Origin: a bacterium
Lineage (GTDB): Bacteria; Hinthialibacterota; Hinthialibacteria; OLB16
DNA length: 64,000 bases
Direction: 5' to 3'
Assembly (NCBI GenBank): GCA_022072055.1
Contig: JAJVIK010000007.1
Coordinates: forward strand, 186,001 to 250,000
Part shown: one piece after another, positions 18,529-27,517 of the stretch
Layout: each line of letters begins with the position of its first letter
Numbering within the stretch: position 1 is the first letter of the stretch
Translations under genes and position numbers: made by a program
Notes under the pieces: generated by a model
The model's database searches: none
What the model saw: only the letters and a program-made list of their open reading frames with translations
What the model was told of the DNA's origin: nothing

Positions 18529-19047
18529 TCACGGTCGCGGCTCGGTTTGACGGGGGATGGCGGATTGACGGGGGATGTGTGTGAGCGGAGTCGGGACCAC
18601 TCCCAGTTCGCGGAGCGGGACCAGGACAAACTCCCGCTCCAGCATGCGCGGATGGGGAACCACCAAGCCCTCCTCGGCAATTCTGTGATCACCATGAAGA
18701 AGAAGATCCAGGTCGAGTGTTCGGCTTTGATAGACCCCCGCGCGCCCGCGGCGCTTGCGGGCGCGCCCGTGCGCCCGTTCGATTTCAAGGAGCTGATCCA
18801 AGAGCGCGCGCGGCGAGAGAGCGGTTTCGAGCTCCGCGACACCGTTCAGGAAATCCTTTCCATCCACGATCCCAACGGCGGGGTTCTCGAACCAGGAGGA
18901 GTGACGCAGCAGACGGGTGTGGGGGAGACGCGCGAGGGCCTCGAGTGCGCTCTTGAGGGTTGCCTCACGGTCCCCCAGGTTGGAGCCAAGACCCACATAG
19001 GCGAGAACCGGGGAGGGGCGAGTCTCCTCTCCGCGTGAGGCGTTCAT
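18529..19047 (-). CDS. folK: 2-amino-4-hydroxy-6-hydroxymethyldihydropteridine pyrophosphokinase
   Basis: 172 residues. HPPK transfers pyrophosphate from ATP to the pterin in folate synthesis. Signatures are YVGLGSNLGDRE at the N-terminus, the HSSWFENPAVG and DFLNGVAELET segments, RTLDLDLLLHGD (Mg/ATP-binding Asp pair), and VVPHPRMLEREFVLVPL. The ATG overlaps the stop of the upstream redoxin gene (ATGA), so the two are co-translated. No other folate gene lies nearby. The C-terminal ~20 residues extend beyond the usual domain. Confidence 0.94.
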   Translation of the reverse strand: MNASRGEETRPSPVLAYVGLGSNLGDREATLKSALEALARLPHTRLLRHSSWFENPAVGIVDGKDFLNGVAELETALSPRALLDQLLEIERAHGRARKRRGRAGVYQSRTLDLDLLLHGDHRIAEEGLVVPHPRMLEREFVLVPLRELGVVPTPLTHIPRQSAIPRQTEPRP

Positions 19048-19604
19048 CCGCGCGCGAGGGCCAGGAGCTCCTCTTTGGGCTTGCCCCCGACCGCGATCGA
19101 ATCAATGCGCCCCTCCGGCCCAATCACCATGAGGGTGGGAATCATGTTGACATTCCGGTAAGGCGTGACAATTCGGTCGAGTTGGCCGGTGTAGGAGATG
19201 ATCGGATAATTGATCCCGAGTTTTTCCACCACCTGCTTCTTGATCAAGAAGTCCTTGTCATCCCCGGTCAAGCCGAGAAGGACCATGGAGCTTTCCGGAA
19301 CCTCCTCGCGAAGCGCCTTGAGGGTCGGGATCTCGTGGATGCAGGGAACGCAGTTGGTTCCCCAAAAAACCAGAAAGACCCGCTTCCCGCGCATCTCCGA
19401 GAGGCGGTGACGGGATCCGTTGAGGTCGACCACATCAAGTTCGGGCGCGGGCTTTCCCACCCAATCCTGTAGCGAGGCGCTCGGAGAAAGCCCGCCTTGC
19501 TTGGTGGTCGCCGCCAGGACCAAAAGGGCTATCGCGATTCCGCCAAGGATCGGCAGCAGACCCGCGCGCGAGGGGGGGGTGTTTCCGGCTGAGGACTTGG
19601 ACAT
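19044..19604 (-). CDS. TlpA-like membrane-anchored thioredoxin-fold protein
   Basis: 186 residues. One N-terminal membrane helix or uncleaved signal (LLPILGGIAIALLVLAATT), then an AhpC/TSA-redoxin fold starting at WVGKPAPELDVVDLNG. The redox motif is CVPC in VFWGTNCVPCIHEIPTL, followed by the cis-Pro loop NMIPTLMVIGPEG. It probably acts on the outer face of the membrane as a thiol-disulfide reductase or in cytochrome c maturation. It overlaps folK by 4 bases and lies 26 bases downstream of pyrG, though these pathways are unrelated. Confidence 0.87.
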   Translation of the reverse strand: MSKSSAGNTPPSRAGLLPILGGIAIALLVLAATTKQGGLSPSASLQDWVGKPAPELDVVDLNGSRHRLSEMRGKRVFLVFWGTNCVPCIHEIPTLKALREEVPESSMVLLGLTGDDKDFLIKKQVVEKLGINYPIISYTGQLDRIVTPYRNVNMIPTLMVIGPEGRIDSIAVGGKPKEELLALARG

Positions 19605-19629
19605 GGCTCCAGTGGCTTACGCTCGGATT

Positions 19630-21279
19630 CTAACCTTCCGCCTTGGGAACCACGAGGGGATGTCTTTGGCGCTCCGCCTCTTCAACCGCGGCCCCGATGA
19701 ATTCCCGGAAGAGAGGTTGGGGGCGCAAGGGGCGGGAGGTGAACTCCGGATGGAATTGAACCCCCACGAACCAGGGGTGGTCCGGGAGCTCGATAATCTC
19801 GACCAGCTTCCCGTCCGGCGAGGCCCCCGCCACCCGCAACCCGGCCTCCTCCAGCTCCTCACGGTATTTGTTGTTGAATTCGTAGCGGTGACGGTGCCGT
19901 TCGGACATGTCCGGGACCCCATAGGCCTCGCGAGACCTGGTTCCCGGAACCAAGTGGCAATGGTAGGCCCCCAGGCGCATGGTCCCGCCCATGTTTTCGA
20001 TCTTCATCTGCTCCTCCAGCAGCGAGATCACCGGGAAGGGGGTGTTCGGATCGATCTCAGTGCTGTTGGCCCTCTCCATGCCCGCCAGGTGACGCGCTAT
20101 CTCGATCGTGGCGCACTGCATCCCAAGGCAGATCCCGAAGAACGGAATTCGGTTTTCCCGGGCGTATCGGATCACCTCGATCTTGCCCTCGATTCCCCGA
20201 TTCCCGAAGCCGCCGGGAATCAGGATGCCGTGAATGCCCTGAAGCGCGCCGCCGATTCCGTGCTGCTCGATATCCTCGGCGTTGACCTTAACGATTTCCA
20301 CGCGGTGTTGGTGGTGCGCGCCGCCGTGCAGCAGCGCCTCATAGATGCTGCGGTATGCATCCTGGAGCTCCGAATACTTTCCGACCACGGCGACCCGAAC
20401 GGTCCCGACCGGATTCTTGATGCGCTCCACCAGGTCTTCCCAACGGCTCATGTCGAGCGGGCTGCCCTCAAGTCCCAAGTAATCCATGACAATTCGGTCC
20501 AGCCCCTCCCGGCTGTAGGAGAGCGGAATCTCATAGATGGTGCTGGTGATATCTCGCGCTGAAAGGACGGCCTCCGCTTGGACATTGCAGAACAGGGCGA
20601 GTTTGCGCTTCATGTCGAGGTCCAGGTCACGGTCGCAGCGGCATAGCAGCAAGTCCGGCTGGATACCGATCTCGCGGAGCTTCATCACGCTGTGTTGGGT
20701 GGGCTTGGTCTTGAGCTCGTCCGCCGCCCTCACATGCGGGATCAGGGTGACATGGATGAAGAGGACATTTCGGCGCCCCTCCTCATGCGCAAACTGGCGG
20801 ATTGCCTCCAGGAACGGGATCGACTCGATGTCCCCGACTGTTCCGCCGATCTCGCAGATCTGCACATCCGCTCCGGTGTTCTCCGCGAGCAGGCGGATGC
20901 GGGATTTGATTTCATCGGTGACATGGGGAATCACCTGGACTGTCTTGCCGAGATACCCGCCCCTGCGCTCGCGCCGAATCACCGCCTCGTAAATCTGGCC
21001 GGTGGAGACGCTGCTCAACCGAGAGACAGTGGAATGGGTGAAGCGCTCGTAGTATCCAAGGTCCAGGTCGGTCTCCGCGCCATCCTCGGTGACATACACC
21101 TCCCCGTGCTGATAGGGGCTCATGGTGCCGGGATCGACATTGAGGTATGGGTCAAATTTCTGAAGGGTGACTGAAAGGCCGTGGCCTTCGAGGAGGGAGC
21201 CGATGGAAGCGGCCGCAACCCCCTTTCCAAGGGATGAGCACACGCCGCCGGTCACAAAAATGAACTTCGTGGTCGCCAT
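19630..21279 (-). CDS. pyrG: CTP synthase
   Basis: 549 residues, the normal full length. The N-terminal synthetase domain has [13 protein letters not shown] (P-loop) and [14 protein letters not shown]; the C-terminal class I glutamine amidotransferase domain (from about 290) has the nucleophile in [11 protein letters not shown] and the His-Glu pair in GVQFHPEF. The enzyme aminates UTP to CTP using glutamine. The start ATG at 21279 begins MATTKFIFV, as is typical. It is upstream of the redoxin and folK genes. Confidence 0.98.
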   Translation of the reverse strand: MATTKFIFVTGGVCSSLGKGVAAASIGSLLEGHGLSVTLQKFDPYLNVDPGTMSPYQHGEVYVTEDGAETDLDLGYYERFTHSTVSRLSSVSTGQIYEAVIRRERRGGYLGKTVQVIPHVTDEIKSRIRLLAENTGADVQICEIGGTVGDIESIPFLEAIRQFAHEEGRRNVLFIHVTLIPHVRAADELKTKPTQHSVMKLREIGIQPDLLLCRCDRDLDLDMKRKLALFCNVQAEAVLSARDITSTIYEIPLSYSREGLDRIVMDYLGLEGSPLDMSRWEDLVERIKNPVGTVRVAVVGKYSELQDAYRSIYEALLHGGAHHQHRVEIVKVNAEDIEQHGIGGALQGIHGILIPGGFGNRGIEGKIEVIRYARENRIPFFGICLGMQCATIEIARHLAGMERANSTEIDPNTPFPVISLLEEQMKIENMGGTMRLGAYHCHLVPGTRSREAYGVPDMSERHRHRYEFNNKYREELEEAGLRVAGASPDGKLVEIIELPDHPWFVGVQFHPEFTSRPLRPQPLFREFIGAAVEEAERQRHPLVVPKAEG

Positions 21280-21392
21280 CTCGCTTCTCCCCCCCTCCCC
21301 CGACTCCGCCCAACCGTGGGGATCATATCCAAGCGGAGAGGAGTCTACAACAAGCCCCAGCGGAACCGGTCCAGGGGGGGGAAATAGCGCCC

Positions 21393-21944
21393 TCAGGAGG
21401 TCTCCAGGTCAATGATACGCTTGCCAAACACCGAAATCACGCGCGTTTTCCCGACCAGGGTTTCCAGGTTTTTCTCGACATGGCCATGGAGAAAGAGCCT
21501 CGGCTGTTTCCGTTCGAGGTACTCCCGGAAGGCTCCAAAACCGGTGTGGAGCGGGTCCGGCAGATCATGAATTCCTTGGGGCGGGCTGTGCGCGAGGAAC
21601 ACATCCACCTTGGGAAGGAAAAGCATCCGCCAGCGCACTTGACGCTCGGTGTAGGCGTGGCGCCTCGGTTCGCCGGGAATCCAGGGGGCTCCCTCGAACC
21701 CTCCAAACTTCAGTCCCCCGACCTGGAGGACACGTCGGTGCGCGTTGGCGTAACGCGGGACATGATCCCGGTCATGGTTCCCGTTCACTCCGAGGTAAGG
21801 CACCGAGCGCTTCTTAAGGAGGATGACCTCGATGAGATCAAGTGGGACATCCCCGAGGGTCACCACCAAGTCGATCCCCATCTTTTCAGGGTCGAGCTGA
21901 AAGTCCTCATCGGAGTGGATGTCGGCGACCGCGAGAATCCTCAT
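21393..21944 (-). CDS. Calcineurin-like metallophosphoesterase
   Basis: 183 residues. The metal-binding motifs are in order: D-x-H in [10 protein letters not shown] (residues 7-9), GD in [13 protein letters not shown] in [11 protein letters not shown] in [13 protein letters not shown], and GH-x-H in [10 protein letters not shown]. It is a short single-domain member with no signal peptide, so probably cytoplasmic. Substrates of this family range from cyclic nucleotides to nucleic acids and cannot be told here. It lies 13 bases downstream of the following secreted-protein gene. Confidence 0.87.
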   Translation of the reverse strand: MRILAVADIHSDEDFQLDPEKMGIDLVVTLGDVPLDLIEVILLKKRSVPYLGVNGNHDRDHVPRYANAHRRVLQVGGLKFGGFEGAPWIPGEPRRHAYTERQVRWRMLFLPKVDVFLAHSPPQGIHDLPDPLHTGFGAFREYLERKQPRLFLHGHVEKNLETLVGKTRVISVFGKRIIDLETS

Positions 21945-21957
21945 GGATCGGCGGGGC

Positions 21958-22860
21958 TTACTTGCCGGGTGAAATCTGGTCGATCAGTTCCTTTTGAAGG
22001 ACCGCGTCAAATTCCTCCGGGCTTGAGACCGGCGCTTGCCTCGGCGACGCCCCCTGTGTCGTGGGTGGAGTTCCCGGACCTTGCTCCCCGGGTTCGACCG
22101 AGGGCTCCTTCGGAGGCCCCGTGGATGGGGATGGCGCCGATTTCTCGTTTTCCATGGACTCCGGCGCGGGCTGAGTCGGGGGTTGAGGGGCCGCTCCCGC
22201 CTGAGACCCGCTCGACTTGAGCTTCAAGCTCTTCTCCAGGTTGTCCAGGAGACGGTCGATGCCGCCGGCGCGATTCGTTTGGGTGGCGGACCCGACCGCC
22301 CGATTCTCGCGGATGCCCGTGTCATAGCCCTCCTCCAGGAGCCAGAGGTCTTGAAGCAGGGAGCCGTCGTCAATCTTCTGCAGTGGTATCGGGGGAATCG
22401 ACTCAATGGTCTCGGCGCGATTCGGGTCGAAGGGGAGTTTCTCGGGCGGTTCAAACTCCTCAATTGTCCGAACCTTGTGCTTCCCCACCCGCCAGCTCTC
22501 AACTTCAAGGATGTGGGACTTGGCGTAAATCCAGCCATCCACATAAACCCGCTTGCCGCGCAGATCGGGGTTGTATCTCAGTTCACGGCCCTTGGGGGTG
22601 TCCAGGAAGGTCCACAGCTCCCCCTGGTCATCGAGCAGCCCATTCTCATAGGCCGCGAGGGGTTCCTTGGGGTTCCGGTAGGGGGCCGGATTGCCGCGCA
22701 GGATCGCGCCCTGGAGCCAGACAACTTCCCCCTCCTTCTCCTCGGTGTCCTGCTTGGGAAAGGCGAAATCCTGGGCGCTAGGCGTGCGGGGAGGCTGGGA
22801 CCCAACCGGCGGACCCAGCATCGTCGTGAGCGCCCCAAGGATCAGAACCGTGAATCGCAT
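21958..22860 (-). CDS. Secreted protein with Pro/Ser-rich C-terminal half, function unknown
   Basis: 300 residues with a signal peptide (about 1-21). The first half holds a compact region, VVWLQGAILRGNPAPYRNPKEPL, TFLDTPKGRELRYNPDLRGKRVYVDGWIYAKSHILEVESWRV, reminiscent of OB-fold 'bacterial OB/NirD-like' exported proteins but not assignable with confidence. From about 225 the chain is low-complexity Pro/Ser/Gly/Glu. It sits between nadE and the phosphoesterase in the same direction. No catalytic residues were recognised. Confidence 0.7.
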   Translation of the reverse strand: MRFTVLILGALTTMLGPPVGSQPPRTPSAQDFAFPKQDTEEKEGEVVWLQGAILRGNPAPYRNPKEPLAAYENGLLDDQGELWTFLDTPKGRELRYNPDLRGKRVYVDGWIYAKSHILEVESWRVGKHKVRTIEEFEPPEKLPFDPNRAETIESIPPIPLQKIDDGSLLQDLWLLEEGYDTGIRENRAVGSATQTNRAGGIDRLLDNLEKSLKLKSSGSQAGAAPQPPTQPAPESMENEKSAPSPSTGPPKEPSVEPGEQGPGTPPTTQGASPRQAPVSSPEEFDAVLQKELIDQISPGK

Positions 22861-22884
22861 GGTCTCGACGGCGTGAGAGTGTGC

Positions 22885-23748
22885 CTAGTAACCCCAATCT
22901 CGTGGGTAACGGAAGTCGCGGTCAATGGTTCTCCGCCCGAGTTTGGCCACCACCGGAAGCCTCCGTTTGTATTGGGATTGCCTGAGGAGCCGGGAGACAT
23001 ACTCCACCAACTCGCGCCCGCACCCTTTGGCGATCACCCGTTCCGGGGACCAGCGCTGGTCCACCAGATAGTAGAAGGTTCGGTCGATTTCCGCGTAACT
23101 GTAACCAATTTCGCTTTCATCGGACTGGCCGGTCCAGAGGTCGGCGGTGGGAGGTTTCTCGACCACCCGCTCCGGGACCTCCAGGGCGGTGGCCAGTTGC
23201 CAGACTTGAGACTTGTAGAGATCCCCGATGGGGTTGACCGCCGAGGCCATGTCCCCGAACAGGGTCCCGTATCCGAGCAGGAGTTCGGTCTTGTTGCTGG
23301 TTCCGAGAACCAGCGCGCTTTCCAGCATGGAGAGGTCGTAGAGGATGGTCATGCGCTCGCGGGCCATCTTGTTGCCGCGACGCAGTTTCTGGATGCGCTC
23401 ATCCTTGGAGACCGGGGTTTCGGGCTTCTCGAAGTAGGCGTCCACCTGAGGGGTGATATCAACCACGGCGCGCTCAAGCCCGAAGGTGTCGGCCACCAAG
23501 TGGGCATCGGCGAGGCTTTCGGGGCTGCTGGCCTTGTAGGGCATCAGGACCGCTTTGACATTTTCTCTTCCGAGGGCTTCGGCGGCGATGGCGGCCACCA
23601 GGGCGCTGTCGATCCCCCCGGAAAGCCCGAAGACCACGCGGGAAAAGCCGACCTTGGTCACCTCTTCGCGGACCATGGTCACGAGGATCCTGCGAGCGAG
23701 TTCGGTGTCGATCCGGAGTTCGGGGGGGATTTGGTCAAGGCGGGGCAT
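22885..23748 (-). CDS. nadE: NAD+ synthetase, synthetase subunit only
   Basis: 287 residues. The PP-loop motif [21 protein letters not shown] is at about 43-62. [35 protein letters not shown], the NaAD/ATP-binding and ammonia-channel region, follows. It adenylates and amidates nicotinic acid adenine dinucleotide. It lacks the nitrilase-type glutaminase domain that glutamine-dependent NadE carries at the N-terminus; a separate nitrilase-fold gene lies 36 bases upstream and probably supplies it. Confidence in function is high. Confidence 0.94.
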   Translation of the reverse strand: MPRLDQIPPELRIDTELARRILVTMVREEVTKVGFSRVVFGLSGGIDSALVAAIAAEALGRENVKAVLMPYKASSPESLADAHLVADTFGLERAVVDITPQVDAYFEKPETPVSKDERIQKLRRGNKMARERMTILYDLSMLESALVLGTSNKTELLLGYGTLFGDMASAVNPIGDLYKSQVWQLATALEVPERVVEKPPTADLWTGQSDESEIGYSYAEIDRTFYYLVDQRWSPERVIAKGCGRELVEYVSRLLRQSQYKRRLPVVAKLGRRTIDRDFRYPRDWGY

Positions 23749-23784
23749 GGGATGAGCTCTTGGAATGAGACTCTCTACAGTGAT

Positions 23785-24684
23785 TCAACAATCGACGCCA
23801 CGGATGGCGATCCGTTCCAGTTCCCTCTTCAGCAGGTCCACGTTCTCACTCGCCGAGACCAGCGAGCTGGCGCGCGCCATGCGCAGGAGGCCCGGCCAGT
23901 CGAGGGTGACATCCAGGCGGTCGGATTCGAAGTGCTTCGCTTTGCCCAGGGATTCTCCGGTGGGAGAGATCACCTGCGAACCGCCGGAGAAGGTGAGCCC
24001 ATCCTCCACCCCGCCTCGTCCGGCGTAGATCACGCAGACCTCCAGAAGGGTGGCGTAGGTCGCGAGCAGGCGATCCCAGATCCGGTAGCTCTCCGGGATC
24101 CCCTGGGCGGCTTCACCCACCCCGCGCGCGGGGGAGTTCGAGGGGATGATCAACGCACCCGCGCCCTCCAGGCGAGGGCCATCGAGCGCCAAGAGCAGCG
24201 GGAGCGAAAGGTGCCAAGCATCCTCACAGATCAAGATCCCGCAACGCCCCAGGCACTGGGTCTCAAACGTTCGCAGGGTCTTGCCCGGAGTGAAATACCG
24301 ACCCTCATCGAAAAGCCCGTATGTGGGGAGATACACCTTACGGTGGATGTGAACCACGGAAGGGACCGCGCGCTCATCCCAGCGCACCACCAGAGTCGAG
24401 TTGTGGAACCGATGGCCGGGGGACTCCTCCACAAACCCAATCGCCGCCTCAAGATTCCGGACAGAGGGGGTGGCCGCGCGCAACCGGTTCAGGAGCGTCT
24501 CAGAGCCTTGGGCCACCTCGGAGACCAGGTCTTTGAGCAGGTAGCCCGTGAGCGAAAGCTCGGGAAACACCAGCAGGTCCACGTCATCCTCGGAGGCTTT
24601 GGCCAGGAGGTCCGCATGAAGCCGGAGGTTGTCCTCCAGGCACCCGAGCTTGGGGGCGATCTGTTCGATACGGAGGTGGGGCAT
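23785..24684 (-). CDS. Nitrilase-family amidase, probable glutaminase partner of NadE
   Basis: 299 residues. The catalytic triad of the nitrilase superfamily is visible: Glu in LLVFPELSLTGYLLKDL, Lys in HIHRKVYLPTYGLFDEGRYF, and Cys in GILICEDAWH. The wording of these motifs is that of the N-terminal glutaminase domain of glutamine-dependent NAD synthetases rather than of general amidases. It sits 36 bases upstream of nadE on the same strand, so a split two-subunit enzyme is likely. A general omega-amidase role remains possible. Confidence 0.82.
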   Translation of the reverse strand: MPHLRIEQIAPKLGCLEDNLRLHADLLAKASEDDVDLLVFPELSLTGYLLKDLVSEVAQGSETLLNRLRAATPSVRNLEAAIGFVEESPGHRFHNSTLVVRWDERAVPSVVHIHRKVYLPTYGLFDEGRYFTPGKTLRTFETQCLGRCGILICEDAWHLSLPLLLALDGPRLEGAGALIIPSNSPARGVGEAAQGIPESYRIWDRLLATYATLLEVCVIYAGRGGVEDGLTFSGGSQVISPTGESLGKAKHFESDRLDVTLDWPGLLRMARASSLVSASENVDLLKRELERIAIRGVDC

Positions 24685-24733
24685 GGTGGAAGTCTATTCT
24701 CCGGTCGGTTCCGATGGGAGGTGAATGGGCAAA

Positions 24734-24805
24734 TCAGGCCTGGAGAAAGTCCTCTACCTCGATGCCGGCCTCACGGATCACCGCGCGGGGGGTTCCCTCG
24801 GACAT
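24734..24805 (-). pseudogene. Possible C-terminal remnant of a HicA-like toxin gene
   Basis: Between coaX and the nitrilase gene, a minus-strand frame reads MSEGTPRAVIREAGIEVED, then FLQA and a TGA. This resembles the conserved C-terminus of HicA mRNA interferases (…GTLRxIIRxAGISVEEFL). Nothing of the upstream dsRBD-like core with its His is present, and no HicB follows. The match is short and from memory. Confidence 0.35.
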
Positions 24806-24821
24806 CAATTGACTCCTCGCT

Positions 24822-25589
24822 CTATTGTGAAAATCGCTCCCACTCCCGGTCAATCCCCGCAAGGCCCTCCAGAGTCAGCGTCGGCTCGACCGAATCCACG
24901 AAATCCGAGTCCCCGGCGAAGACCTCGGAGACCCCCCCGGTGGCAATCACGGTGAGCGGCGCGGAGAACTCCGTCCGGATGCGAGCCACCAGCCCGCGGG
25001 TCATCTCCAGCCACCCGTAGTACAGGCCCGAGCGAATGCAGTCCACCGTGTTGGTTCCGATGACCGACTTGGGTTTCCTCACTGTGACCTGTGGGAGCAG
25101 CGCGGTGCGGGTGAAAAGCGCCTCCGCGCCCAGCTCGATCCCGGGGAGGATGATCCCCCCGCGATAGTCCCCCGCCTCGCCGACTACATCGAAGGTGGTT
25201 GCGGTTCCGAAGTCGAGGATCAAGAGCGGCGGCTGGTGCTTCTGGAGCGCGGCCCAACTGTCCACGATCCGGTCTACACCCACCTCCTCGGGGGTATCGA
25301 CATGAAGCGGGAGAATGTCCGGATGAAGCGGGCGCACAATTCTCGCGGGGATTTCCAGGATCGTGGCCACTCGGTCCCACTCGACCTCAAGGGGCGGCAC
25401 CACGCTCCCCAGGATCATGCGCTCGGGCTGGAAATGGGCCTGCTCAAAGAGGCGATAAAGAATCGCGGCGTATTCATCCGCGGTGCGAAAGGGTCGCGAG
25501 GCGATCCGCCACTGATGCTTTAGGGCGCCCTCCCGGAAGGCGCCCAAGGTTACATTGGTGTTGCCGATATCGGCCGCAAGCAGGCTCAC
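24822..25589 (-). CDS. coaX: Type III pantothenate kinase
   Basis: 255 residues. The ASKHA-fold motifs are present: LLAADIGNTNVTLGAF at the N-terminus (ATP-binding), VGVDRIVDSWAA, LILDFGTATTFDVV (catalytic Asp), GGIILPGIELGAEALFTRTALLP, and VIATGGVSEVF. It phosphorylates pantothenate in the first step of CoA synthesis and needs a monovalent cation; type III enzymes are not inhibited by CoA. The ATG overlaps the hfq stop by 4 bases (ATGA). With coaC in the same window, two CoA-pathway genes are accounted for. Confidence 0.95.
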   Translation of the reverse strand: MSLLAADIGNTNVTLGAFREGALKHQWRIASRPFRTADEYAAILYRLFEQAHFQPERMILGSVVPPLEVEWDRVATILEIPARIVRPLHPDILPLHVDTPEEVGVDRIVDSWAALQKHQPPLLILDFGTATTFDVVGEAGDYRGGIILPGIELGAEALFTRTALLPQVTVRKPKSVIGTNTVDCIRSGLYYGWLEMTRGLVARIRTEFSAPLTVIATGGVSEVFAGDSDFVDSVEPTLTLEGLAGIDREWERFSQ

Positions 25590-25876
25590 GAAGTCCGATC
25601 GCGGCGCATGTCGGGGGAGGGAGGACGCATCCCCTCGCGCTGCGGCTGCTGGTTCCAGCGAATGTTCTCGGCGGGTTGGATGCTGGCGATGGCGTGCTTG
25701 TACACCAGGTATTGCTCATCGCGCTCTTCGTTCACGATCACCACCGTGAAGTTGTCGAACGCGGTGATCTTCCCATAGAGGTCGGAGCCATCCGCGAGAT
25801 GCAGCGTGACTGCCACCCGGTCGCGACGGGCCTGGTTCAAGAAACTGTCCTGGATGTTGATCTGCGGCTTGGTCAT
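25586..25876 (-). CDS. hfq: Hfq family RNA-binding protein
   Basis: 96 residues. Sm1 is NIQDSFLNQARRDRVAVTLHLADGSDLYGKITAFDNFTVVI, with the Q-D-x-F-L-N start that forms the proximal RNA site; Sm2 is YLVYKHAIASIQP, matching the YKHAI signature exactly. The C-terminal ~30 residues are Pro/Arg-rich and may be flexible. Unusual is the insertion VNEERDEQ between the two Sm motifs, slightly longer than in enterobacterial Hfq. It acts as a hexameric RNA chaperone for small RNAs. It is first in an operon with coaX, instead of the common miaA-hfq order. Confidence 0.92.
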   Translation of the reverse strand: MTKPQINIQDSFLNQARRDRVAVTLHLADGSDLYGKITAFDNFTVVIVNEERDEQYLVYKHAIASIQPAENIRWNQQPQREGMRPPSPDMRRDRTS

Positions 25877-25968
25877 GGCGGTGAGCCCCCTCCTCGGTAA
25901 CCGGCGACACGTTCACCTTGCGCCGGACATGGATACAGAAACACAGACTTCTCCAATCTTTACAGACC

Positions 25969-25998
25969 ATTATAGGGTCAATTTCCTCCGTTTCGCAA
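25969..25998 (-). promoter_or_regulatory. Candidate promoter of hfq-coaX
   Basis: On the minus strand TTGCGA (25998-25993) and a perfect TATAAT (25974-25969) are 18 bases apart. This gives a leader of about 85 bases before the hfq ATG, which follows AGGAGGG. Confidence 0.55.
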
Positions 25999-26075
25999 CT
26001 CGGAATGACAATCCGGCTTCACCCCCCGATAGAGAGCGGCTAGCATCCCCCCTCAAACCCATCCTGGAGGACGCC

Positions 26076-26927
26076 ATGAGATTCGGAATGAACCTGCTGC
26101 TTTGGACCGGGGATGCCACCGGGGAGGAGTTCCTCCCCCTGCTGGAAAGACTCAAGGGGATGGGTTATGACGGCGTGGAGGTTCCGATTTTCAACCTTGA
26201 GGTCGAGAGATACGCCAAGCTCGGCAGGCGCCTGGATGACCTGGGTTTGGCTCGGACCGGGGTGACCGTGCGGTCCTCCGCCGATGACCCGATGAGCGCG
26301 GACCCCAAGGTCCGTCAAGACGGAATCGACAACAACAAGCGCGCCCTGGACTGCTGCCACGCTGGCGGCATGACCGTTCTCGCGGGACCGTATCACTCCG
26401 CCATCGGCCAGTTCAGCGGAAAGGGGGCCACCCCCGATGAATGGAAGATCGCCGTGGAGAGCATGCGCGCGGTGGCCGAGCACGCCGGACGCCTCGGAGT
26501 CACGCTTTCTTTGGAGTACCTCAATCGCTTCGAGTGTTACCTCCTCAACTGCGCCTCGGATGCCACCCGATTCGTGAACGAGGTCGGCCTCGCCTCCTGC
26601 CGCGCGATGTGGGACACCTTCCACGCCCACATCGAGGAGAAGGACGCCGAGGAGGCGATCCGGACCCTCAGTCCGGTCATGGCCCATGTCCACATCTCCG
26701 AAAACGACCGCTCTACCCCCGGCCGGGGACAGGTGAACTGGAAGGCGACCTTCGACACCCTCAAGGCGGTGGGGTATGACGGGTGGATGGTGGTCGAGGC
26801 GTTTGGGCAGGCGCTTCCGGAACTCGCGGCGGCGACCAAGATCTGGCGGCGCATGTTCGAGAGCGAGGAGAAGCTGGCGGCGGATGCCCTCGCGTTCATG
26901 AAGAGCGAATGGGGCAAGCGCTCATAG
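26076..26927 (+). CDS. Sugar phosphate isomerase/epimerase family protein (D-tagatose 3-epimerase-like)
   Basis: 283 residues from the ATG at 26076, which follows GGAGG at 5 bases. The AP endonuclease 2-like TIM barrel shows GYDGVEVPIF, VTLSLEYLNRFECYLLN (metal-binding Glu), WDTFHAHIEEKD (Asp and His ligands), HVHISENDRSTPGRGQVNW, and VVEAFG with the late Glu ligand. The Glu-Asp-His-Glu set matches ketose 3-epimerases. It probably interconverts ketoses; the exact sugar is unknown. Its stop overlaps that of the convergent GAF gene by 6 bases. Confidence 0.88.
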   Translation: MRFGMNLLLWTGDATGEEFLPLLERLKGMGYDGVEVPIFNLEVERYAKLGRRLDDLGLARTGVTVRSSADDPMSADPKVRQDGIDNNKRALDCCHAGGMTVLAGPYHSAIGQFSGKGATPDEWKIAVESMRAVAEHAGRLGVTLSLEYLNRFECYLLNCASDATRFVNEVGLASCRAMWDTFHAHIEEKDAEEAIRTLSPVMAHVHISENDRSTPGRGQVNWKATFDTLKAVGYDGWMVVEAFGQALPELAAATKIWRRMFESEEKLAADALAFMKSEWGKRS

Positions 26928-27437
26928 CCCCGGACAGCCCTTCCCCGCCCAGGTCTCAAGGGCCGGTCCGAGGGTCTTCGCGCACTCCGCGATGAGGGCT
27001 TTCTCCGCCTCGCTGTATTCATGCTCCTCCGACTTGCCGATCCCCAGGGTTCCGACCACCTCGAAGCCATCGCACGCGAACACCGGGACCACGATCGCCC
27101 CGGCCACGCGAGTCTCCTTGGCGCCCGGTTTGGCCACTCCGGAGGAGTCGGTCTGGAGGTTGCACACGCTCACAACATCCTTTCGCTCCACGCAGATTCC
27201 CGCCATGCCCTTGCCATAGGGGATTTTGGTGGTCACCGCGCGCAGGCCATCCGGCAATCCGGTGTCGGCCACGAGAAACAGGAAGCGTGTCTTGGAATCG
27301 GCGTAATGCAGCGTGGTGGTGCGCGCCTCGAAGGCCCCCGCAATGAGTTCCAGCGCGGATTGGAAGGGGGCTTTGGATTCAATCGCGCCCCGCAGCGCGG
27401 CCTCCACCTCCCCGATCAGTTCTTGCGTGGGCATCAT
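26922..27437 (-). CDS. Single-GAF-domain protein
   Basis: 171 residues starting at tandem ATGs (27437/27434) after GGGAGAGG; the frame is open upstream only through unlikely starts. One GAF domain fills the protein: ALELIAGAFEARTTTLHYADS, GKGMAGICVERKDVVSVCNL, and VVGTLGIGKSEEHEYSEAEKALIAECA. It resembles small-molecule-sensing GAFs and, more distantly, free-methionine sulfoxide reductase, but the three-Cys pattern of that enzyme is not clearly present. The ligand is unknown. Confidence 0.8.
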   Translation of the reverse strand: MMPTQELIGEVEAALRGAIESKAPFQSALELIAGAFEARTTTLHYADSKTRFLFLVADTGLPDGLRAVTTKIPYGKGMAGICVERKDVVSVCNLQTDSSGVAKPGAKETRVAGAIVVPVFACDGFEVVGTLGIGKSEEHEYSEAEKALIAECAKTLGPALETWAGKGCPGL

Positions 27438-27517
27438 CCTCTCCCTGAATCCGATGAGAGGGGAGTATAGTCTTGGGGAGTTCAAGGATACAGTCGCCCC
27501 AAGAACGCCCCATCCGG

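Noticed and set aside
22036-25020. 994-codon open frame on the plus strand
   Set aside because: It lies antisense to nadE, the nitrilase gene and neighbours, which have clear catalytic motifs. GC-rich codon bias opens long antisense frames; its translation has no recognisable domain.
26040-26927. Minus-strand 217-codon frame opposite the isomerase
   Set aside because: Isomerase motifs and ribosome site on the plus strand are clear; the opposite frame has none.
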